From Frateuria terrea (GTDB lineage Bacteria > Pseudomonadota > Gammaproteobacteria > Xanthomonadales > Rhodanobacteraceae): DNA of 64,000 nt. The translations under genes and the position numbers were made by a program. The notes under the pieces were generated by a model. That model worked only from the letters and a program-made list of their open reading frames with translations. It did no database searches and was not told where the DNA came from. The stretch spans positions 1 to 64,000 of the forward strand of contig NZ_FOXL01000009.1 of assembly GCF_900115705.1 (NCBI RefSeq), given 5' to 3'. Shown here piece after piece: positions 19,080 through 26,926 of this stretch; the stretch's first letter is position 1, and each line of letters opens with the position of its first letter.

Positions 19080-19883
19080 TCAGGCCTTGAGCAACGCCGG
19101 TGTCGCCTGCGCCCCGATCGCGTCGGTCATCGCCTTGGCCACGTTGAGGTTGCCGGCGATCAGGTTGCCGCTGGCAGGCATGCCGTCGCGTCCGGCGAAA
19201 TCGCAGTAGCGGCCGCCTGCCTCGTGCACCAGCAGCACGCCGGCGGCCATGTCCCACGGCTTGAGTCCGATCTCGAAGTAGCCGTCGTAGCGCGCGGCAG
19301 CGGTGTAGGCCAGGTCCAGCGCGGCCGAGCCCGAGCGGCGGATGTCTTCGGCCTGGCCGAGCAGGGCGCGGGTCATGGCCAGCTGCGCATCCAGGTGCTC
19401 GCGCTGGCGGAAGGGAAAGCCGGTGGCGATCATCGCGCCGCCCAGGTTCTCCCGCCTGGAGACCCGGATGCGCCGGTCGTTGAGGTAGGCGCCGTCGCCC
19501 TTGCTGGCGGTGAACAGCTCGTCGCGCAGCGGATCGAACACGACCCCGTAGACCGGCACGCCCTTGTCGACCAACGCGATGGAGACGGAGAAATGCGGGA
19601 TGCCGCGCAGGTAGTTGTGCGTGCCGTCGAGCGGGTCGATAACCCAGGTGAGCGGGCTCTTGCCGGAGGCGCCACCTTCCTCGGCGAGGATGGCGTGGTC
19701 CGGGTAGGCGCGGCGCAATTCCTTGACGATCTCGGCCTCGGCCAGCCGGTCGACTTCGGAGGCGAAGTCCATGCGCTGCTTCTCGACCACGTGCAGGCCG
19801 TCGATGCGGTTCATGTAGCGCAGGATCACGTTGCCTGCGGCGCGCGCGGCACGTGCCGCGATGGTGACGGCGGGTCTTGGCAT
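19080..19883 (-). CDS. suhB: inositol monophosphatase family protein SuhB
   Basis: SuhB is an IMPase-fold protein that in E. coli also binds RNA polymerase and NusA in rRNA antitermination. The 267-residue protein has the metal-binding motifs [20 protein letters not shown] and KPWDMAAG. The start at 19883 ([18 protein letters not shown]) gives the standard length; a longer upstream frame is an antisense shadow of trmJ. It diverges from trmJ, the usual neighbour, over a 135-base gap. Confidence 0.93.
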   Translation of the reverse strand: MPRPAVTIAARAARAAGNVILRYMNRIDGLHVVEKQRMDFASEVDRLAEAEIVKELRRAYPDHAILAEEGGASGKSPLTWVIDPLDGTHNYLRGIPHFSVSIALVDKGVPVYGVVFDPLRDELFTASKGDGAYLNDRRIRVSRRENLGGAMIATGFPFRQREHLDAQLAMTRALLGQAEDIRRSGSAALDLAYTAAARYDGYFEIGLKPWDMAAGVLLVHEAGGRYCDFAGRDGMPASGNLIAGNLNVAKAMTDAIGAQATPALLKA

Positions 19884-20018
19884 GGCTTCGGCTTTGGGAA
19901 AAGAGCGGAATGCGGCCGGCGATTCTAGCAGAGGCCCGGCAGGAGCGCCCTCGCACGGCGCTCCGCAGGCGGAACGGCGGTTATCCTTGTCGATCCCTGA
20001 CCTGCCGACCTGCCGTTC

Positions 20019-20780
20019 ATGACCGACCACGCCGACCTCACCCAGTCGTTCCGCTACGTGCTCGTACGCACTTCGCATCCGGGCAACATCGGCAGCGCGG
20101 CGCGGGCGATCCGCACGATGGGTTTCACCCGGCTGGAGCTGGTGGCACCGGCTGAATTCCCCAGCCGCGAGGCCGACGCGCTGGCGGCCAACGCGGTGCA
20201 CGTGCTGGCCGAAGCGGGCGTGCACGGTGCGCTGGTCGATGGCCTGGCGGGCGTCACCTTTGCACTGGGCCTGTCGGCGCGCCGGCGCGGCGTGAACCTG
20301 CCCGAGCTGACCCCGCGCGAGGGTGCCGCGCAGGCGCTGGCCGCCGCCGCACGCGGCGAGCAGGTGGCACTGGTGTTCGGCAACGAGCGCACCGGCCTGG
20401 AAAACGAGGAGCTGGCCCGCTGCCATGCGATGGTGCGCATCCCCAGCGTCGAGGACTACAGCTCGCTCAACCTGGCCCAGGCGGTGCAGGTGATGGCTTA
20501 TGAGCAGCGCCTGGCGTTGCTGGGCGATGCGCCGCTGCCCGTGCCGCCGGAGCATGACGAGCCGCCAGCCGACGCGGCGCAGATGGAGCGCTTCTTCGAG
20601 CACCTGGCGCAGACGCTGGACGATATCGATTTCCACAAGGGACGCGAGCCCACCACGATCATGTTGCGGCTGCGCCGGCTGTTCCAGCGCGCGCAGCCGG
20701 ACGAGCGCGAATTGCGCATCGTGCACGGCGTGCTCGCCGAGGCACAACGCATGGCCATGCTGGCCCGGCGCGACAGATAG
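20019..20780 (+). CDS. trmJ: tRNA (cytidine/uridine-2'-O-)-methyltransferase TrmJ
   Basis: TrmJ 2'-O-methylates position 32 of several tRNAs using SAM. The 253-residue SPOUT enzyme shows [20 protein letters not shown] near the N-terminus, [14 protein letters not shown] in the middle and [20 protein letters not shown] in the knotted SAM site. A family-specific C-terminal extension follows. Divergent orientation to suhB supports the assignment. Confidence 0.95.
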   Translation: MTDHADLTQSFRYVLVRTSHPGNIGSAARAIRTMGFTRLELVAPAEFPSREADALAANAVHVLAEAGVHGALVDGLAGVTFALGLSARRRGVNLPELTPREGAAQALAAAARGEQVALVFGNERTGLENEELARCHAMVRIPSVEDYSSLNLAQAVQVMAYEQRLALLGDAPLPVPPEHDEPPADAAQMERFFEHLAQTLDDIDFHKGREPTTIMLRLRRLFQRAQPDERELRIVHGVLAEAQRMAMLARRDR

Positions 20781-20804
20781 CGCAGACCGGCCCCCGGCGC
20801 CAGC

Positions 20805-21404
20805 CTATGGCGTGACCGGGTCCAGTGCCTCCACGTAGACCAGTTCGCAGGCGCCGTCGCCGGTGTCATCGCGCGTAAGCGAGCTGCGCCAGTGCCAGCC
20901 GTCCGGGCGGCTGGCATCGACCAGGAAACCCTCGATGTGCACCAGCTCGCCCCGGCGCACGCGCTCCATCGCACGGCGTACGCCCGTGTTGGCGGGAATC
21001 AGGTGCATGTTGGCGCTGGACCGTTCGATCTCGCGGCGCGGGATCGGAAAGGTGTCCACGTGCCAATGGTAGAAGCGTGCGGATTGGTCGATCTCCATGC
21101 GTGCCAGCACCGCGTTGCCGGACATGCGGCCCCATCCCAGGGCCAGGTCCATCGGCGCCAGCGAGGCGCCGGCATCCCAGCGGTAGTCTTCGCGCGAAAG
21201 CACGCGGGCGGTCAGCGCGATATGGGCAAGCGTGCGCAGCGACACATCGTCGCGCTGCAGCACGGCACCTTCGTCCAGGTCGACCTGCTCCGGCGCGTCG
21301 GCGGCGAGCACGCCCGATGGCGGGTGCAGCGGGCGCTGCTGCCACCAGTTAAGCGCGCCCCAGCCGAGCAGCGCGAGCAACGCAAGCCAAAGCACCCGTG
21401 GCAT
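20805..21404 (-). CDS. membrane-anchored hypothetical protein downstream of oxyR
   Basis: I do not recognise this 199-residue protein. It has one N-terminal hydrophobic segment (about residues 4-20, VLWLALLALLGWGALNWW) and no basic start, so it is probably anchored with the rest in the periplasm. The soluble part carries DYRWDAGASLAPMDLALGWGRM, HWHVDTFPIPRREIE and a C-terminal HIEGFLVDASRPDGWHWRSS. It begins 24 bases after the oxyR stop in the same direction and may be cotranscribed, which would link it to oxidative stress only by position. Confidence 0.7.
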   Translation of the reverse strand: MPRVLWLALLALLGWGALNWWQQRPLHPPSGVLAADAPEQVDLDEGAVLQRDDVSLRTLAHIALTARVLSREDYRWDAGASLAPMDLALGWGRMSGNAVLARMEIDQSARFYHWHVDTFPIPRREIERSSANMHLIPANTGVRRAMERVRRGELVHIEGFLVDASRPDGWHWRSSLTRDDTGDGACELVYVEALDPVTP

Positions 21405-21428
21405 CGTGGATTCCCCGGTGGAAAAAGC

Positions 21429-22367
21429 TCAGGCGCGCTTTCGCCGCGCGGGCTCGGCCAGTTCGGGCTTGAGCAGGTCGGCCGGCAGGCTGCGCACCAC
21501 CTCCGCGAAGCGCTTGAGAAAGGGCCCCAGCGATGAGCTCTTGCGCCACACCAGCGCGATGCGCCGGCTTGGTGCGTGGCCGGCAAACTCCAGCAGCTGC
21601 ACGTTGTCGGTGCGTGCTACCGGCGGCTTGATCGCCAGCGTCGGCAGCAGGGTGATGCCCACGTTGGCGGCGACCATCTGGCGCAGCGTCTCCAGGCTGG
21701 TGGCGCGAAAACCCACCTTTTCGCCGGCGCCGGCCAGCTGGCACAGCTCCAGCGCCTGGTCGCGCAGGCAATGGCCGTCCTCCAGCAGCAGCAGGCTCTC
21801 GTCCGAAAGGTCCGCCAGCTTCAGGCGTGCCTTGCGGTGGGCCAGGGGATGGTCATCCGGCACCGCCAGCACGAACGGTTCCTCGAACAGGAACTCGGTA
21901 TGCAGGCTTTCCTCGTGGATCGGCAGGGCGAGGAAGCCCACGTCGAGCGAACCTTCCCGCAGCATGCGCACGATCTGTTCGGTCTTCTCCTCGATCAGCA
22001 GCAGTTCCAGCCGCGGGAAGCGCTGGCGCACGCGCGGCACCAGGTGCGGCAGCAGATAGGGCCCCAGCGTGGGAAACACACCCAGGCGCAGCTTGCCGGC
22101 CTCGGGATCGCGCGTGCGCTGGGCGATCGCCCTGATCTCCTCGATCTCGGCCAGCACGCCGCGGGCGCGGCGGGCGATCTCGCGGCCGGTCTCGGTCAGC
22201 AGCACCTTGCGCGGCGTGCGCTCGACCAACGCCACGCCGAGCTCGTCCTCCAACTTCTTGATCTGCGTGGAGAGCGTCGGCTGGCTGACGAAACTGGCCT
22301 CGGCCGCGCGGCCGAAATGGCGGTGCTCGGCCAGCGAGACCAGATAGGCGAGGTCGCGCAGGTTCAT
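21429..22367 (-). CDS. oxyR: hydrogen peroxide-sensing transcriptional regulator OxyR
   Basis: OxyR is a LysR-type regulator that activates antioxidant genes after forming an intramolecular disulfide. The 312-residue protein has the N-terminal winged HTH (MNLRDLAYLVSLAEHRHFGR) and both redox cysteines, Cys200 and Cys209, in EDGHCLRDQALELCQ. Divergence from ahpC with a matching OxyR site in between makes the call secure. Such regulators often repress their own gene from this site. Confidence 0.97.
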   Translation of the reverse strand: MNLRDLAYLVSLAEHRHFGRAAEASFVSQPTLSTQIKKLEDELGVALVERTPRKVLLTETGREIARRARGVLAEIEEIRAIAQRTRDPEAGKLRLGVFPTLGPYLLPHLVPRVRQRFPRLELLLIEEKTEQIVRMLREGSLDVGFLALPIHEESLHTEFLFEEPFVLAVPDDHPLAHRKARLKLADLSDESLLLLEDGHCLRDQALELCQLAGAGEKVGFRATSLETLRQMVAANVGITLLPTLAIKPPVARTDNVQLLEFAGHAPSRRIALVWRKSSSLGPFLKRFAEVVRSLPADLLKPELAEPARRKRA

Positions 22368-22378
22368 GGGGCGCTCCG

Positions 22379-22415
22379 ATAGATCGTGCCTATGAGTGTG
22401 ATGGCAACAATCAAT
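22379..22415 (+). promoter_or_regulatory. OxyR binding site upstream of ahpC
   Basis: The four tetranucleotides ATAG (22379), CTAT (22390), ATGG (22401) and CAAT (22412) are each separated by seven bases. This fits the E. coli OxyR pattern ATAG-N7-CTAT-N7-ATAG-N7-CTAT with one mismatch in each of the last two. It ends directly against the -35 box of the ahpC promoter, the normal position for an activator, and begins 12 bases before the oxyR start. Confidence 0.8.
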
Positions 22416-22444
22416 TTGAACAATGCCCGGGCGGTCCGTAACCT
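22416..22444 (+). promoter_or_regulatory. sigma-70 promoter of ahpC
   Basis: TTGAAC (22416-22421) and TAACCT (22439-22444) are separated by exactly 17 bases, giving a good -35 box and a weak -10 box. A weak -10 suits an activated promoter. Transcription would begin near 22451, leaving a leader of about 70 bases before ahpC. Confidence 0.65.
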
Positions 22445-22523
22445 TGCCTCCATGACGCGCCTTCCACGGCGCCCATGATGCCCTCACCGATTGCCCAACC
22501 ACCGCACCGTCAAGGAGAAAACC

Positions 22524-23063
22524 ATGCTCACCATCGGCGACAAGTTCCCCCAGTTCAGCGTCCCCGCCACCGTCTCGATCGAGAACCTGGACAAGGCGTT
22601 CAGCACGATCGACAACACCACCTACAAGGGCAAGTGGCTGTGCGTGTTCTTCTACCCGAAGGACTTCACGTTCGTCTGCCCGACCGAGATCAAGGGCTTT
22701 TCGGACGTGAACGAGCAGTTCGCCGACCGTGACTGCCAGGTCCTGGCCGCCAGCACCGACTCGGAGTTCGTGCACCTGGCCTGGCGCAAGGACCACAAGG
22801 ACCTGCGCGACCTCAAGTTCCCGATGCTGGCCGACATCAAGAAGGATCTCAGCAACGCGCTGGGCATCCTCACCTCCGACGGCGTGGCGCAGCGCGCGAC
22901 CTTCCTGGTCGATCCGGACGGCATCATCCGCTTCGTCTACGTGACCGACGGCTCGGTCGGCCGCAACCCGCAGGAAGTGCTGCGTGTGCTCGACGCGCTG
23001 CAGACCGACGAGCTGTGCCCGTGCAACTGGCACCAGGGCGAGGACACCCTCAAGGTCGCCTGA
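22524..23063 (+). CDS. ahpC: alkyl hydroperoxide reductase AhpC, AhpD-partnered type
   Basis: AhpC is a 2-Cys peroxiredoxin that reduces peroxides. The 179-residue protein starts MLTIGDKFPQFSVPATVS after an AAGGAGA ribosome site. Peroxidatic Cys52 is in TFVCPTEI, and a CPC pair (Cys165, Cys167) is near the C-terminus in DELCPCNWHQGE. That three-cysteine layout and the next gene ahpD resemble the mycobacterial AhpC/AhpD system rather than enterobacterial AhpC/AhpF. No ahpF lies nearby. Confidence 0.96.
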   Translation: MLTIGDKFPQFSVPATVSIENLDKAFSTIDNTTYKGKWLCVFFYPKDFTFVCPTEIKGFSDVNEQFADRDCQVLAASTDSEFVHLAWRKDHKDLRDLKFPMLADIKKDLSNALGILTSDGVAQRATFLVDPDGIIRFVYVTDGSVGRNPQEVLRVLDALQTDELCPCNWHQGEDTLKVA

Positions 23064-23122
23064 TCCCGCTTCAGTCCGCAGTATCCCGCGCGCCTCTCCC
23101 CCGCAGGGCGCGCGGGTTCCGC

Positions 23123-23155
23123 GCCGGCGGCATTCCCCTTCGCCGCCGGCCTTTT
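23123..23155 (+). terminator. hairpin with T-run between ahpC and ahpD
   Basis: GCCGGCGG (23123-23130) and CCGCCGGC (23143-23150) pair in an eight-base stem and are followed by CTTTTT. It lies within the 115-base ahpC-ahpD gap. It may attenuate transcription so that ahpC is made in excess of ahpD, or stabilise ahpC mRNA. Confidence 0.65.
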
Positions 23156-23178
23156 TCCCGCATCCCACAGGTGTTCCC

Positions 23179-23718
23179 ATGAGCCTTGCCGACCTCAAGA
23201 GTCAGCTGCCCGACTATGCCAAGGACCTGCGCCTGAACCTCGACTCGGTGCTGAGCGAGGGTGGCGCGCCGGGCCTCACCCAGAAACAGATCATGGTGGT
23301 CGCGCTCGCCGCGGCGATCGCCTCGCGCTACAAGCCGCTGACCCAGGCGGTGGCCGAGGAGGCAGCCCAGCATGCCAGCGCCGAGGAATTGAACGGGGCC
23401 CGCGTGGCCGCGTCCATCATGGGCATGAACAATATCTACTACCGGTTCGTGCACATGGTGAGCGAGCCCGAGTACGGCACGCTGCGTGCCGCGCTGCGCA
23501 TGAACGCCATGAGCAATCCCGGCGGCGCCAAGGTGGACTTCGAACTGGCCTCGCTGGCCGTGTCGGCTGTCAACGGCTGCGGCATGTGCGTGGACTCCCA
23601 CGAGAAGACCCTGCGCAAGCACGGTCTCTCCGCACAGCCGATCCAGAGCGCGATCCGCATCGCGGCCGTGGTGCATGCCGTGGCGGTGGCGCTGGAGCAG
23701 GCCGACGTGGCCGGCTGA
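23179..23718 (+). CDS. ahpD: alkyl hydroperoxidase AhpD
   Basis: AhpD reduces oxidised AhpC through a CXXC dithiol and draws electrons from a lipoyl protein in the mycobacterial system. The 179-residue protein has the motif VNGCGMCVDSHEK, with Cys134, Cys137 and His141 of the proton-relay set. The upstream ahpC carries the matching CPC site. It is probably under OxyR control through the ahpC promoter. Confidence 0.95.
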   Translation: MSLADLKSQLPDYAKDLRLNLDSVLSEGGAPGLTQKQIMVVALAAAIASRYKPLTQAVAEEAAQHASAEELNGARVAASIMGMNNIYYRFVHMVSEPEYGTLRAALRMNAMSNPGGAKVDFELASLAVSAVNGCGMCVDSHEKTLRKHGLSAQPIQSAIRIAAVVHAVAVALEQADVAG

Positions 23719-23744
23719 TTTCTCGCACCGAGCCGAACCCCCAG

Positions 23745-23771
23745 GCCCGGCCAGCTATGGCCGGGCTTTTT
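23745..23771 (+). terminator. intrinsic terminator after ahpD
   Basis: GCCCGGCC (23745-23752) and GGCCGGGC (23759-23766) form an eight-base stem with a six-base loop, followed at once by TTTTT. It ends the ahpC-ahpD unit ahead of the aminopeptidase gene. Confidence 0.85.
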
Positions 23772-23966
23772 CGTGTCCGGGCGCTGGATTTCGCAGGTCC
23801 GTTCCTGGCTGTGGGAGACAGGCCTTTCGCCGATTCCCTGCCAGGCAAGCGAGGAGGCAAGGCGCGGCCTTCACACGGCGCCGGCCATGCCTTTTGGCAC
23901 TGTGCCACAAGTCATGTGCCGCCTAGTTTCCGAGAGTTGCCTTCACCGTCCCTGGGGAAAAAAACC

Positions 23967-26651
23967 ATGCGTCGTCTCGTCCAACCGCTCGTGCTCACCG
24001 CGCTGGCCGCCTGCTGCGCCGCCGCCTTCGCCGCCACCGCCCCCGACCAGGTGCCGCATGGCAAACTGCCGCGCTGGGCGGTGCCCGAATCCTATGCGCT
24101 GTCGTTCAAGGTCGACCCGCGCCAGCAGGACTTCTCCGGCACCACGGTCATCAAGGTTGACCTCAAGCAGACCTCCAACCACATCTGGTTGCACGGGCAC
24201 GACCTGAAGGTGGCCAAGGTCAGCGTGACCGATGCCGCGGGCAAGACGCACAGCGCGAAGTACGTAGAGGCCGCGCCGAAGGAAGGCGTGGTGCGGGTCG
24301 ATTTCGCTGACACGCTCAAGCCGCAGGAGCTGACCCTCTCGTTCGACTACACCGCGCCGCTGAACATGCAGCTGCAGGGCCTGTACAAGGTCAGCCACGA
24401 AGGCCAGCCCTACGCGATGACGCAGATGGAGCCGATCAGCGCGCGCTATGCGTTCCCCGGCTTCGACGAGCCCGATTTCAAGACGCCGTTCGACATCAGC
24501 CTGACGATCCCCAACGACGAGAAGGCGGTCGCCAACACCAAGCAGATCAAGCAGGTCTCCGCTGGCAGCGGCTGGAAGACCTTGACCTTTTCCACCACCA
24601 AACCGCTGCCGACCTACCTGGTCGCCTTCGGCGTCGGTCCATGGGACATCGTCGCCGGCCCCGACATCTCGCCCGACGCCTACCGCGCCACGCCACTGCA
24701 GCTGCGCGGCGTCGCCGCGAAGGGCGAAGGCCATCGCATGCAGCACGTGCTTTCCGAGACGCCGAGCATCATCCATGCGCTGGAGGACTACTACGCGTTT
24801 GGCTACCCGTGGGACAAGCTCGACCTGCTCGCCGCGCCGGACTTCGCCGCCGGGGCGATGGAAAACGCCGGCCTGGTGACCTTCCGCGACTGGTTGCTAC
24901 TGCTCGACCCGGATTCCCCGGCGCAATACGTGCGCGGGTCCTTCAACGTCAACGCGCATGAGCTCGCCCACCAGTGGACCGGCGACACGGTGACCACCGC
25001 CTGGTGGAACGACATCTGGCTCAACGAGGCGTTCGCCACCTGGATGCAGCAGAAGGTAACGATGAAGGTGCATCCGGAATACCGCGCCGACCTCGACCGC
25101 GTACGCGGCGCGCAGCACGCCATGGACAACGACAGCCTGGTCACCGCGCGCAAGATCCGCCAGCCGATCACCGGCAACGGCGACATCGAGACGGCGTTCG
25201 ACGCGATCACCTACCAGAAGGGTGCCAGCGTGCTCGGCATGTTCGAGGGCTACGTCGGCGAGAAGACCTTCCAGCAGGGCATGCGCCAGTACATCCAGGG
25301 CCACAAGTTCGGCAACGCGACCGCCGACGACCTGGTCGACTCGATCGCCAAGGCCGCGGACAAGGGCAAGGACTTCAAGCAGGCCTTCAAGAGCTTCCTC
25401 AACCAGCCCGGCGTGCCCTACGTGCGGACCCAGCTGGTGCAGAAGAACGGCCAGACCGTACTCAAGCTGAGCCAGAGCCGCTACCTGCCGGTGGGCAGCA
25501 AGGGCGATGCGAAGCACGTCTGGGGCGTGCCGGTGTGCGTGCGCTACGCCACCGCCGACGGCAGCAAGGTCAACTGCGAGCTGCTGGAGAAAGCCACCGG
25601 CACCATCGCGCTGCCCGGCGCCAGTGCCAACACCTGGGTCATGCCCAACGCTAACGCCAGCGGCTACTACCGCTTCGGCATGGGCAAGGATGACCTGGCC
25701 CACCTCGGCGAGCAGATCAGCCACCTCACCGATGCCGAGCAACTGGCTTACGCCGACGCTGCCGACGCCAGCTTCCACCACGGCGACATCAACGCCGGCG
25801 ACCTGCTCGCCGCGCTGAAGCCCCTCACTGCCTCGCGTGTGCGTGAAGTGGCCACCGCGCCGATCGCCAGCTTCGAATGGCTCGACCGCTACCTTGCACG
25901 AACCGACGCGCAACACGCCGCGCTCGACGCCTGGGCCAAGAGCGCCTACCTGCCGCGCATGGAGTTGCTCGGCTACCACCGCAAGGCCGGCGAGCCGGAC
26001 GGCGACTCCCTGATGCGCAGCACGCTGGCCGGCTTCCTCGCGCTGGACGTGAAGCTGCCTGAGGTGCGCGCGGAGTTGCTCAAGCAGGGCGACGCCGCGC
26101 TCAAGCGCAAGCCCGATGGCCACCTGAGCCTCGACGCGGCCGATCCCGACCTGCTCGACACGGCGCTGGGCGTAGCCGTGCAGGAGCGTGGCAAGAGCGC
26201 GGTCGACGCACTGATCGCCGAGTTGCCCAAGACTTCCGATCCGGCCCAGCGCAACGCCATGCTGGCCGGCCTGAGCGCGGTGGAGGACCCGACGCTGGCC
26301 GCGCAGGTGCGCAACTTCGCGCTGGACAAGCAGGTCAAGGTCGGCGAGATGGCCGCCCTGCTGCGCGGCAGCCGCGAGACTCGCGCCCAGCGCGATGCGA
26401 TGTGGCAGTGGGCGGTCGGCCACTACGACCAGATCGTCGCGCGTACCGGCAGCTTCGCCGGCGGCCGCCTGCCTGGCCTGATGGGCGGTGGCGGTTGCTC
26501 GCAGGACGAGGCGAACCGTCTGCAGGCGTTCTTCAAGACCCGCGCCAAGGACGTCACCGGCGCCGAGCGTGGGCTGGCGCAAACCACCGAGGACACCCTG
26601 CTGTGCGCTGCGCTGAAGACCAAGCAGGATCCGCAGGCGATCCTGCACTGA
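23967..26651 (+). CDS. secreted M1 family zinc aminopeptidase
   Basis: This 894-residue enzyme removes N-terminal residues from peptides, probably in the periplasm. A signal peptide (MRRLVQPLVLTALAACCAAA, cleavage near FAA) precedes the M1 domain. The exopeptidase motif GAMEN is at 296-300; the zinc site HELAHQW begins at His331, with His335 and Glu354 (in LNEAFATW) as the other ligands. The C-terminal ERAP-like helical region is complete. The start at 23967 is the first ATG before the signal peptide. It resembles secreted alanyl aminopeptidases of Xanthomonadales rather than cytoplasmic PepN. Confidence 0.93.
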   Translation: MRRLVQPLVLTALAACCAAAFAATAPDQVPHGKLPRWAVPESYALSFKVDPRQQDFSGTTVIKVDLKQTSNHIWLHGHDLKVAKVSVTDAAGKTHSAKYVEAAPKEGVVRVDFADTLKPQELTLSFDYTAPLNMQLQGLYKVSHEGQPYAMTQMEPISARYAFPGFDEPDFKTPFDISLTIPNDEKAVANTKQIKQVSAGSGWKTLTFSTTKPLPTYLVAFGVGPWDIVAGPDISPDAYRATPLQLRGVAAKGEGHRMQHVLSETPSIIHALEDYYAFGYPWDKLDLLAAPDFAAGAMENAGLVTFRDWLLLLDPDSPAQYVRGSFNVNAHELAHQWTGDTVTTAWWNDIWLNEAFATWMQQKVTMKVHPEYRADLDRVRGAQHAMDNDSLVTARKIRQPITGNGDIETAFDAITYQKGASVLGMFEGYVGEKTFQQGMRQYIQGHKFGNATADDLVDSIAKAADKGKDFKQAFKSFLNQPGVPYVRTQLVQKNGQTVLKLSQSRYLPVGSKGDAKHVWGVPVCVRYATADGSKVNCELLEKATGTIALPGASANTWVMPNANASGYYRFGMGKDDLAHLGEQISHLTDAEQLAYADAADASFHHGDINAGDLLAALKPLTASRVREVATAPIASFEWLDRYLARTDAQHAALDAWAKSAYLPRMELLGYHRKAGEPDGDSLMRSTLAGFLALDVKLPEVRAELLKQGDAALKRKPDGHLSLDAADPDLLDTALGVAVQERGKSAVDALIAELPKTSDPAQRNAMLAGLSAVEDPTLAAQVRNFALDKQVKVGEMAALLRGSRETRAQRDAMWQWAVGHYDQIVARTGSFAGGRLPGLMGGGGCSQDEANRLQAFFKTRAKDVTGAERGLAQTTEDTLLCAALKTKQDPQAILH

Positions 26652-26675
26652 GGCCACAACCTTCTGGCTGAAAGA

Positions 26676-26700
26676 AACGCCGGGCGCTACGCCCGGCGTT
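26676..26700. terminator. terminator hairpin after the M1 aminopeptidase
   Basis: AACGCCGGGC (26676-26685) pairs with GCCCGGCGTT (26691-26700) around a five-base loop, followed by a further TT. The ten-pair stem is a plausible rho-independent terminator for the upstream gene. Confidence 0.75.
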
Positions 26701-26709
26701 TTGCTTCTG

Positions 26710-26746
26710 CCCTCTCCCCTTCGGGAACAGGGTTGGGTAAGGGGCG
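26710..26746 (+). repeat. REP-like GC-rich palindrome, copy 3
   Basis: CCCTCTCCCC, a short TTCGGG loop region, then AGGGTTGGGTAAGGGG. It matches the plus-orientation element at 12037 and pairs with the inverted copy at 26816. Confidence 0.6.
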
Positions 26747-26815
26747 GGGCTCGCGGGAAGCCTGCTTCGGTCCTGCAAGAAAAGCCTCGCCTGGATCGCA
26801 CCGACGCCACCGTGA

Positions 26816-26852
26816 CCCTCACCGCAGCCTTCTCCCCCTTTCGGGGAGAGGG
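26816..26852 (-). repeat. REP-like GC-rich palindrome, copy 4 (inverted)
   Basis: CCCTCACC, a short spacer, TTCTCCCC and GGGGAGAGGG: the inverse orientation of copy 3, with about 70 bases between them. The doublet lies in the gap between the aminopeptidase terminator and the next gene. Confidence 0.6.
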
Positions 26853-26926
26853 CACGTCCCTTGCTGCCTTGCCTTCCACGTTCCCCCTAAACTGTCCCGC
26901 GCCCACGGGCGACAGGGGAGACCGGC

